In this document: positions 7,263 to 11,984 of the stretch, one piece after another
Position numbering within the stretch: position 1 is the first letter of the stretch
How the letters are laid out: every line of letters starts with the position of its first letter
Source of the DNA: DATJUC01 sp035502675
GTDB lineage: Bacteria > Vulcanimicrobiota > Vulcanimicrobiia > Vulcanimicrobiales > Vulcanimicrobiaceae
Direction: 5' to 3'
DNA: 11,984 bases
Assembly: GCA_035502675.1 (NCBI GenBank)
Contig: DATJUC010000022.1
Location: 1-11,984 of the forward strand
Translations under genes and position numbers: made by a program
Notes under the pieces: generated by a model
Told to the model about the DNA's origin: nothing
The model's input: only the letters and a program-made list of their open reading frames with translations
Database searches by the model: none

Positions 7263-7541
7263 TCAGGCGGCCGGAACGATGTCGACGTGCTTGCGATTGC
7301 GGCGCGTCGAGAACGCCACCGTGCCGTCGATCAAGGCGAAGAGGGTATGATCCTTGCCGATGCCGACGTTTTGACCGGGATAGAAGCGCGTCCCCCGCTG
7401 GCGCACGATGATGTTGCCGGCCAATACGCGCTCGCCGCCGAACCGCTTCACGCCCAATCGCTGGGCATTCGAATCGCGGCCGTTGCGCGTGGAGCCGGCG
7501 CCCTTTTTGGACGCAAAAAGCTGAAGGTCGAACTCGAACAT
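7263..7541 (-). CDS. rpmA: 50S ribosomal protein bL27 with a Prp-type cleavable N-terminal extension
   Basis: 92 aa. bL27 lies in the large subunit with its N-terminus reaching toward the peptidyl-transferase centre. SKKGAGSTRNGRDSNAQRLG (11-30) and RQRGTRFYPGQNVGIGKDHT (47-66) are diagnostic. The first nine residues, MFEFDLQLF, precede ASKKG. In most bacteria bL27 begins directly with MAHKKAGG, whereas Firmicutes and some relatives have an M-x5-LQFF extension removed by the cysteine protease Prp. By analogy the cut would fall between F9 and A10 (between bases 7515 and 7514). rplU (bL21) and prp, normal upstream neighbours, are absent; the gene starts the minus-strand operon beside the origin. 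No Shine-Dalgarno precedes the ATG, but a good promoter ends only about 9 bases upstream. Confidence 0.97.
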   Translation of the reverse strand: MFEFDLQLFASKKGAGSTRNGRDSNAQRLGVKRFGGERVLAGNIIVRQRGTRFYPGQNVGIGKDHTLFALIDGTVAFSTRRNRKHVDIVPAA

Positions 7542-7550
7542 AGCCGGGAG

Positions 7551-7580
7551 AGTATATCAGGGCCGCCCGGCCTTTGGCAA
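7551..7580 (-). promoter_or_regulatory. promoter of the rpmA operon (near-leaderless)
   Basis: On the minus strand, a -35 element TTGCCA (7575-7580, 5 of 6 matches to TTGACA) and a -10 element TATACT (7551-7556, 5 of 6 to TATAAT) are 18 bases apart. Transcription would be expected near 7544, only a few bases before the rpmA ATG at 7541, giving a leader of about 3 bases and no room for a Shine-Dalgarno. Confidence 0.65.
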
Positions 7581-7689
7581 CGCACCCGCCGCGCCTCCGC
7601 GGCCGGCCTTTTGCGGCTTTCCGAACCGGCCCCTCGGAGGGAGAGCGGGGAAGCGGTCTGAAGGGCCGATCTGGGCGCTTCGCACCAGT

Positions 7690-7721
7690 CTCTCCACACG
7701 TGTGGACAAGCCTGTGGAGAA
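7690..7721. promoter_or_regulatory. DnaA-box cluster 1 with palindrome
   Basis: Three DnaA-box-like 9-mers are packed together. A forward CTCTCCACA lies at 7690-7698 (7 of 9 to TTATCCACA). Two boxes are on the opposite strand: 7701-7709 (reads TTGTCCACA on the minus strand, 8 of 9) and 7713-7721 (TTCTCCACA, 8 of 9). The first two form the perfect 14-base palindrome TCCACACGTGTGGA at 7693-7706, so they face each other head to head. The mismatch is always at box position 3, or 1 and 3; the CCACA core is intact. Confidence 0.65.
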
Positions 7722-7804
7722 AGTCGGCCCGGCACCGGCAGGAACCGGCCGGGAACCCTTATCCTGCCGAACGAATTGAGCCGGCCGATCGGGTCCTTCG
7801 CCCC

Positions 7805-7878
7805 CGTGCATAAAGCCGAAAATTCCGCGAAACTTCGTAATCGGCCGCCTGTGGATAAGTGTATAAATTCGTGCATAA
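7805..7878. promoter_or_regulatory. DnaA-box cluster 2, including one perfect box
   Basis: All boxes read on the minus strand. 7850-7858 is a perfect TTATCCACA. 7858-7866 is TTATACACT (8 of 9 to TTATNCACA) and abuts it, sharing one base. 7870-7878 and 7805-7813 are both TTATGCACG (8 of 9). The three right-hand boxes lie in the most AT-rich part of the region and over the candidate dnaA promoter, so they could serve both origin unwinding and autorepression of dnaA. Confidence 0.75.
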
Positions 7879-7879
7879 T
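7850..7879 (+). promoter_or_regulatory. candidate dnaA promoter overlapping DnaA boxes
   Basis: CATAAT at 7874-7879 matches TATAAT in 5 of 6 positions. The best -35 at a permitted distance is weak (TGTGGA at 7850-7855, 18-base spacer). An alternative -10 is TATAAA at 7862-7867, without a visible -35. Either would be covered by bound DnaA, the usual autoregulatory arrangement. A start near 7886 would leave a leader of about 88 bases. Confidence 0.3.
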
Positions 7880-7973
7880 TGCCGCAGGAGCAGCCCTTGA
7901 TTAAGCCAAGTTCATGCGCCCTCACGGGCTCGGGTGGGGACCGGAAACTGGTCAAAAAACGGGGACGCAGAGG

Positions 7974-9326
7974 ATGGCGCTTGCGATCGGCAATTCCGAC
8001 GTTTCAAACGACCTTTGGCAGTCGGCGCTCGCCACTTTGGAGCGCAATTTTTCCAAACCGGTTTTCGAGATGTGGATCAAACCGATGCGGTTCGTCTCCT
8101 ACCATGGAAACGAGCTGCACCTGGCCGTGCATAGTAAATTCGCTCGTGAGTGGGTGGGCACGAAGCTTCAAAGCCAGATCATCGACGTCTTAAGAGAAGT
8201 TTTTGGAGGCGACTTGGACCTGCGGCTCTCGGTTGCCGAACCGAGTGAGACCGGCGCCGGCGTCGCGCCGATCCCGACCCGCCCCCCCGAGGACCTGCGG
8301 ACCGCCAACCTTAACGTCCGCTATACATTCGAAGAGTTCGTGGTCGGCAACTCCAACCGGTTCGCCCACGCGGCCGCCCAAGCGGTCGCCAGCGCGCCGG
8401 CCCGGGCCTACAATCCGCTCTTCCTCTATGGGGGCGTCGGGTTGGGCAAGACGCACCTCATGCACGCCATCGGCCACCGCGTGATGCAGGACAACGCCAG
8501 CGCGAACGTCGTGTACGTGACCTGCGAAAAGTTCACCAACGAGTTCATCATCGCGCTGCAAAACAACCGCACGCCCGAGTTCCGCAACCGCTACCGACAA
8601 GTGGACGTACTCTTGATCGACGACATCCAGTTCCTGGCCGGCAAGGAAACGACCCAAGAAGAGTTCTTCCACACCTTCAATGCCTTGCACGAGTCCGGAC
8701 GGCAGCTGATCATCTCGTCCGACCGGCCGCCCAAAGAGATCCAAACGCTGGAGTCGCGGCTCCGGTCGCGGTTCGAGTGGGGTCTGCTCACCGACATTCA
8801 AGCGCCCGACCTGGAAACGCGCGAAGCGATCCTGCGCAAGAAAGCCGAGAGCGAGAAGATCCCGGTGCCCGACGAGGTCACGTCGTTCATCGCCAAGGTG
8901 ATTCCGTCGAACATCCGCGAGCTCGAAGGCGCGCTCATCCGCGTCGTGGCTTACGCCTCGTTGACGAAATCGCCGATCACCATCGACCTCGCGGCCGAAG
9001 TTCTCAAGAGCGCGGTCGCGCAAGCACCGCTCCAGCGTATTACGATCGGCAAGATCAAAGAGACGGTCTCGGGCGCGCACGGACTGACCGTCAAAGAGAT
9101 GGACAACGGCCGGCGCGATCAGCGGCTGGCGGCGCCGCGGCAAATCGCCATGTACATCGCCACCGAGCTCACCAACTATTCGCTTCCTCAAATAGCGCGC
9201 GAGTTCGGGAAGAAAGACCACACGACGGTCATGTACGCGCGCGACAAGATCAAAGACCAAATGCAACGCGACGAAGCCTACCGGAATAAGATTCGGCAGC
9301 TCGTTGCGATGTGTCAAAATCCGTAA
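7974..9326 (+). CDS. dnaA: chromosomal replication initiator DnaA
   Basis: 450 aa. The AAA+ initiator binds DnaA boxes and opens the origin. Domain I begins near residue 11 (DLWQSALATLERN); domain II is short (about 85-110). Domain III has Walker A GGVGLGKT (153-160), Walker B LLIDDIQF (213-220), sensor I SSDRPP (248-253), the Arg-finger segment SRLRSRF with R266, and sensor II RELEGA with R315. Domain IV carries AAPRQIAMYI (386-395) and DHTTVMYA (415-422). The residue before DHTTV is Lys414, where most DnaA proteins have Arg. I chose ATG 7974 because MALAIGNSDVSNDLWQ places the W-containing first helix as in known DnaA proteins. ATG 7914 would add 20 residues with no family resemblance. Ribosome binding is weak: GGGGA at 7961-7965, or AGAGG touching the ATG. 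A strong terminator follows. Confidence 0.97.
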   Translation: MALAIGNSDVSNDLWQSALATLERNFSKPVFEMWIKPMRFVSYHGNELHLAVHSKFAREWVGTKLQSQIIDVLREVFGGDLDLRLSVAEPSETGAGVAPIPTRPPEDLRTANLNVRYTFEEFVVGNSNRFAHAAAQAVASAPARAYNPLFLYGGVGLGKTHLMHAIGHRVMQDNASANVVYVTCEKFTNEFIIALQNNRTPEFRNRYRQVDVLLIDDIQFLAGKETTQEEFFHTFNALHESGRQLIISSDRPPKEIQTLESRLRSRFEWGLLTDIQAPDLETREAILRKKAESEKIPVPDEVTSFIAKVIPSNIRELEGALIRVVAYASLTKSPITIDLAAEVLKSAVAQAPLQRITIGKIKETVSGAHGLTVKEMDNGRRDQRLAAPRQIAMYIATELTNYSLPQIAREFGKKDHTTVMYARDKIKDQMQRDEAYRNKIRQLVAMCQNP

Positions 9327-9368
9327 GTACCCGCGTCGCGCACGGCGCGGCGCCGCCGCGACGCTCCG

Positions 9369-9396
9369 GGGCGACAACGGGGTTGTCGCCCTTTTT
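9369..9396 (+). terminator. intrinsic terminator of dnaA
   Basis: A perfect 10-bp stem, GGGCGACAAC (9369-9378) with GTTGTCGCCC (9382-9391), has a 3-base GGG loop and is followed directly by five T (9392-9396). It lies 42 bases after the dnaA stop and is the clearest terminator in the window. It implies that dnaN needs its own promoter or is reached by read-through only. Confidence 0.9.
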
Positions 9397-9654
9397 CTGG
9401 CTTCCGCCCGATCCCCGGTACTCACACGCTTGGGCACAGGGCCGGCCCACTCACAGGGATAACTCCCGTGGGAGGATGTGCGGCGTGGAATACGTGCATG
9501 GCGGTCGGTAACGGTCCACAACTTATTCCGGGCGCAAAGCCGCGTCGGCACTGGTAAAAGGGTACTTGTTCGCAGATTACACCGCTCTACTACTGTTACG
9601 GCTCTTTCTTGTAAATTCTACGGGCGACCAGCTCGCACGACGAACGGTGGACGA
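9397..9654. other. spacer upstream of dnaN, probable dnaN promoter region
   Basis: 258 bases between the dnaA terminator and dnaN. No ORF with family resemblance and no DnaA box better than about 6 of 9 was seen. Present are a palindrome GGGCCGGCCC (9439-9448), a small hairpin CTCCC-GT-GGGAG (9463-9474) and a repeated ACTCACA (9420-9426 and 9449-9455). The right part is more AT-rich. Possible promoter elements are TTGTTC (9566-9571) with a poor -10 at 9588, or a lone TAAATT at 9612-9617; neither is convincing. A GGTGG at 9646-9650 is a plausible ribosome-binding site for dnaN. Confidence 0.5.
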
Positions 9655-10770
9655 ATGAAGTTTAGCTGCAACACCAAGGACATCGCCGCGGCGGTCGGCG
9701 CCGCCAGCAAGGTCGTCAACGCGCATACGACGGTGCCGATTCTCTCGAACGTGCTGCTTGCGGCCGACGACGGAAAGATCGCGGTTCGCGCCACCGATCT
9801 CGAACTGACGCTCGAACACGCCTTTCCCGCCGAGATCGGCGAAGGCGGCTCGGTCACCGTTCCCGCAAAACTGTTCTCGAGCTACCTCGCAAATCTGCCC
9901 GCCGGCTCGCTCGAGTTGACCGGGACGCCGACCCGCGCCAGCGTGAAGTGCGAGCGCAGCAACTACGACTTTCACGCCCTGCCTGCCGACGAGTATCCGC
10001 CGCTGCCGGCCGCCACCCGCGGCTCGCACTTCACGATCGCAGCCAAGACGTTTCGCGACGGCATCGACGGCACGATTTTCGCCGCTTCGAGCGAAGAGGC
10101 GCGCGGCGCCGTGCTGATGGGAACGCTGCTCGAAATCGAAGGCGACGCGCTCACGATGGTCGCGACCGACGGATATCGGCTGGCAAAGTTCACCACGACG
10201 CTGGAGGACGGCATCGAAGGCAGCGAACGCTACATCGTGCCTTCGCGCGCCCTGGCCGAAGTGGCACGCAATTTGGGCGGCGGCGAAAAGATTGCCGTCA
10301 GCGCGCTCGGCGCGCAGAGCAACCAGCTCCAGATGACTGCGGCCGACGTCTCGATTACGGTCCGGCTCGTCGACGGACAATATCCGAACTATCAGCAGGT
10401 GATTCCGGCAAAATTCGATCGCTCGATCGTGGTCAGCACCTCCGGGCTGATCGGGAGCTTGCGCCGCGCCGAGCTGGTCGCTGGAGATCGGGCGAGCATG
10501 GTCAAGCTCGCGATTGCCAATCAGACGCTGGTCGTGACCGCCAGCTCGGACATTTCGGGCAACGCGTACGAAGAACTCGAAGTCGAGCAGACCGGCGAGG
10601 ATCTCACGATCGCGTTCAACGCCCGGTATCTCGTCGAGATTCTCAATCACGTCAAGAGCGAGCGGACCGCGATCGAGTTTCTGGGACCGCTCTCGCCGGC
10701 GGCGATTCGGCCGCTCGAGCCGTTGGAGAGCGGACAGCAGCTCTACGTATTGATGCCGCTGCGCCAGTGA
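9655..10770 (+). CDS. dnaN: DNA polymerase III sliding clamp (beta subunit)
   Basis: 371 aa, normal length. DnaN forms the dimeric ring that tethers DNA polymerase III and other proteins to DNA. MKFSCNTKDIAAAVGAASKV is the expected N-terminus, followed by the diagnostic TVPILSNVLL (26-35) and ATDLELTLE. VATDGYRLA in the middle domain and DGQYPNYQQVIP in the third domain are highly conserved clamp segments. The protein ends with YVLMPLR just before its last residue, the classic clamp C-terminus. The frame is open back to 9478, but that 59-residue extension does not resemble the family; ATG 9655 has GGTGG 4 bases upstream. recF follows after 19 bases, so the two are probably co-transcribed. Confidence 0.97.
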   Translation: MKFSCNTKDIAAAVGAASKVVNAHTTVPILSNVLLAADDGKIAVRATDLELTLEHAFPAEIGEGGSVTVPAKLFSSYLANLPAGSLELTGTPTRASVKCERSNYDFHALPADEYPPLPAATRGSHFTIAAKTFRDGIDGTIFAASSEEARGAVLMGTLLEIEGDALTMVATDGYRLAKFTTTLEDGIEGSERYIVPSRALAEVARNLGGGEKIAVSALGAQSNQLQMTAADVSITVRLVDGQYPNYQQVIPAKFDRSIVVSTSGLIGSLRRAELVAGDRASMVKLAIANQTLVVTASSDISGNAYEELEVEQTGEDLTIAFNARYLVEILNHVKSERTAIEFLGPLSPAAIRPLEPLESGQQLYVLMPLRQ

Positions 10771-10789
10771 ACGCGCCGTCGCGCCGGCG

Positions 10790-11896
10790 ATGCAGCTGAC
10801 GCACCTCGCGCTCTCGAACTTCCGGAACTACGCCGAGCTCGACCTCGATCCGAGCGCCGGGCTCAACGTGTTCGTCGGCGCGAATGCCCAGGGAAAGAGT
10901 AACTTGCTCGAAGCCATCGCGATGCTCGGAACCGGAAAGTCGTTCCGCACGAGCCGCGACGGCGATACCGTTCGCGAGGGCGTGGAGCTGGCGGTGGTGC
11001 GCGGCGACGCGCGCGTGCGCGCCGGGACGGTGCGGTTGGCCTGTACGATCGCCAAGAGTTCGCGCGGCACGCGAAAGACGTATACCGTGAACGAACGGCC
11101 GGTGCGGTACGCGACCTTTTTGGGCAAGGTCCGCGTCGTAACGTTCGTGCCCTCCGATCTCGCGCTGGCGTCGGGGCCGCCGGCCGGCCGGCGCGCGCTG
11201 CTCAACGTCGCGCTCGCTCAAGAAGGCACGCGGTATTACGGCGACTTGGCGCGCTATCGGAAAACGCTGGCGCAAAAGAACGCGCTGCTGCGCGGTACGG
11301 TCGCCCCCGATCCCGAACTGCTGGAGATCTACGACCGCACGCTGGTCGAAGCCGGATCGGCGCTGATGCTCGCGCGCGACCACTTCGTGCGCGCGCTGGC
11401 GCCGCCCGCCGCGGCCGCGCATCGCCGCTTCAGCAACGGCGCCGAACGGCTCGACGTCGCCTACGCTCCCGACGTGGTCTTCGAGACCCCGACGGCCGAC
11501 GGGGTCGCGGCGGCGTTCGCCGCTCGCCTCCGGCAGTGCGCGGATGCGGAGCGCGCGCGCAAGACAGCGGTTTGCGGGCCGCATCGCGACGACGTGACGC
11601 TCGCGCTGGACGGCCGGTCGCTGGCCGCGTTCGGATCGCAGGGCCAGCAGCGCACGGCCGTGCTCGCGCTCAAGGTGGCCGAATACGGCGTCATGCGCGA
11701 GCGCGCCGGCGAGGCGCCGCTGCTGTTGCTCGACGACGTGCTCTCCGAACTCGACCGCGACCGGGCGGCCGCGTTTCTGTCGGGGATCGGCGAATACGAG
11801 CAAGCCTTCGTGACCGCGACCAACCTTCCGCCGGGCCTTCCGGCCGGCGTTCGGACGTACGTCGTCGAGGACGCACGCGTTCGGACGGCCGCATGA
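10790..11896 (+). CDS. recF: DNA replication and repair protein RecF
   Basis: 368 aa. RecF is an SMC-like ATPase that, with RecO and RecR, helps load RecA at single-strand gaps. It starts LTHLALSNFRNYAELDLD, typical of the family. Walker A is GANAQGKSN (30-38). The internal GPPAGRRALLN (129-139) is a RecF mark, where the usual final Asp is Asn. GPHRDD (263-268), the signature SQGQQ (283-287) and Walker B LLLLDDVLSELD (311-322) complete the ATPase. It lies 19 bases after dnaN and overlaps the next gene as ATGA (11893-11896). No Shine-Dalgarno is evident, so expression probably depends on the dnaN transcript. The conserved dnaA-dnaN-recF order supports the origin call. Confidence 0.96.
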   Translation: MQLTHLALSNFRNYAELDLDPSAGLNVFVGANAQGKSNLLEAIAMLGTGKSFRTSRDGDTVREGVELAVVRGDARVRAGTVRLACTIAKSSRGTRKTYTVNERPVRYATFLGKVRVVTFVPSDLALASGPPAGRRALLNVALAQEGTRYYGDLARYRKTLAQKNALLRGTVAPDPELLEIYDRTLVEAGSALMLARDHFVRALAPPAAAAHRRFSNGAERLDVAYAPDVVFETPTADGVAAAFAARLRQCADAERARKTAVCGPHRDDVTLALDGRSLAAFGSQGQQRTAVLALKVAEYGVMRERAGEAPLLLLDDVLSELDRDRAAAFLSGIGEYEQAFVTATNLPPGLPAGVRTYVVEDARVRTAA

Positions 11897-11984
11897 AGGC
11901 GCTTTCGGACGCGCTCGGCGAGTGGGCGCCGTCGGCGCACCCGTCCTCGCACGCCGATCCGGTCGCGCTGCTGGCGGCGGGCTG
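11893..11984 (+). CDS. start of a probable DUF721/DciA-like protein (3' partial)
   Basis: Only 30 complete codons are inside the window. The ATG overlaps the recF stop (ATGA), a strong sign of a real coupled gene. The visible text, MKALSDALGEWAP followed later by ADPVALLAAG, has the helical, alanine-rich look of the N-terminus of DUF721 proteins, which often follow recF and include the helicase-loading factor DciA. The fragment is too short to prove the family. It should continue with a W-x-x-x-VG segment if the guess is right. Confidence 0.5.
   Translation, partial: MKALSDALGEWAPSAHPSSHADPVALLAAG

Larger units (their letters stand above)
7542..7973. other. putative chromosomal replication origin (oriC), non-coding
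   Basis: This 432-base gap between the divergent rpmA and dnaA genes contains no convincing ORF. It carries two groups of DnaA boxes (near 7690-7721 and 7805-7878). The second sits in a comparatively AT-rich stretch: 7811-7880 is roughly 60% A+T by hand count, in otherwise GC-rich DNA, and is a candidate unwinding region. All genes from 4094 to the right end point away from this gap. Position beside dnaA and box density are what mark bacterial origins. The left part (7557-7680) is GC-rich with several GGCCGG-type words and shows nothing else I can name. A cruciform-capable 14-base palindrome lies at 7693-7706. Confidence 0.8.

Noticed and set aside
7759..7767. TTATCCTGC as a further DnaA box
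   Set aside because: Only 6 of 9 matches, and the essential CACA end is missing.
7914..7973. N-terminal extension of dnaA from ATG 7914
   Set aside because: The 20 extra residues do not resemble DnaA domain I, and no Shine-Dalgarno stands at a useful distance from 7914. The family start fits ATG 7974.
8190..9551. 453-codon antisense frame over dnaA
   Set aside because: It is an exact shadow of dnaA, compositionally biased and without motifs. The other long antisense frames at 1528-2520, 2985-3740, 9577-10650 and 10652-11803 were rejected for the same reason.
9478..9654. N-terminal extension of dnaN from 9478
   Set aside because: 59 extra residues without clamp homology. ATG 9655 gives the canonical N-terminus and has a plausible ribosome-binding site.
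1..11984. Mobile elements, CRISPR arrays, tRNA/rRNA genes, toxin-antitoxin or defence genes
   Set aside because: No transposase or integrase motifs, regularly spaced repeats, tRNA-like cloverleaf or effector families were seen. The window is core housekeeping sequence plus one exporter.

Overview
The window is GC-rich, densely coding bacterial chromosome and very probably carries the replication origin. dnaA, dnaN and recF run rightward from about 7974. A ribosomal-protein/GTPase/NAD-synthesis operon (rpmA-obgE-nadD plus two accessory genes) runs leftward from 7541. Between them lies a non-coding 432-base region (7542-7973) with a clear cluster of DnaA boxes. The gene content is that of a free-living bacterium. 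Several traits suggest a less-studied GC-rich phylum: rpmA-obgE instead of rpmH-rnpA beside dnaA, a Firmicutes-style N-terminal extension on bL27, and few Shine-Dalgarno motifs. An Eremiobacterota/WPS-2-like lineage is my guess; nothing in the window proves it.

Layout. (1) 1-4097, plus strand: three tightly packed genes of a YbhF-YbhS-YbhR-type ABC-2 exporter, namely a tandem-NBD ATPase cut by the left window edge and two permeases. An HlyD-type adaptor gene would be expected just upstream, outside the window. (2) 4094-7541, minus strand: rpmA, obgE, nadD, a DUF3465-type lipoprotein and an isocitrate-lyase/PEP-mutase-family enzyme. The last four overlap by 4-11 bases, so they are probably translationally coupled. 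(3) 7542-7973: putative oriC with DnaA boxes, the rpmA promoter and a likely dnaA promoter. (4) 7974-11984, plus strand: dnaA with a strong intrinsic terminator, a 328-base spacer, dnaN, recF, and the first 30 codons of a gene that by position is probably a DUF721/DciA-like protein.

How they fit together: the right-hand genes encode initiation (DnaA), the sliding clamp (DnaN) and gap repair (RecF). The left operon couples ribosome assembly (bL27, ObgE) with NAD synthesis (NadD). Both arms are transcribed away from the origin, with the forks. The exporter at the far left is head-on to the leftward fork and converges on the minus-strand operon with a 4-base overlap of stop codons.

I found no mobile element, CRISPR array, tRNA, rRNA or obviously new multi-gene system. 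The points most worth a second look are the bL27 extension without a neighbouring prp or rplU, the almost leaderless rpmA promoter, the architecture of the origin, and the one-sided degeneration of the exporter's ATP sites.
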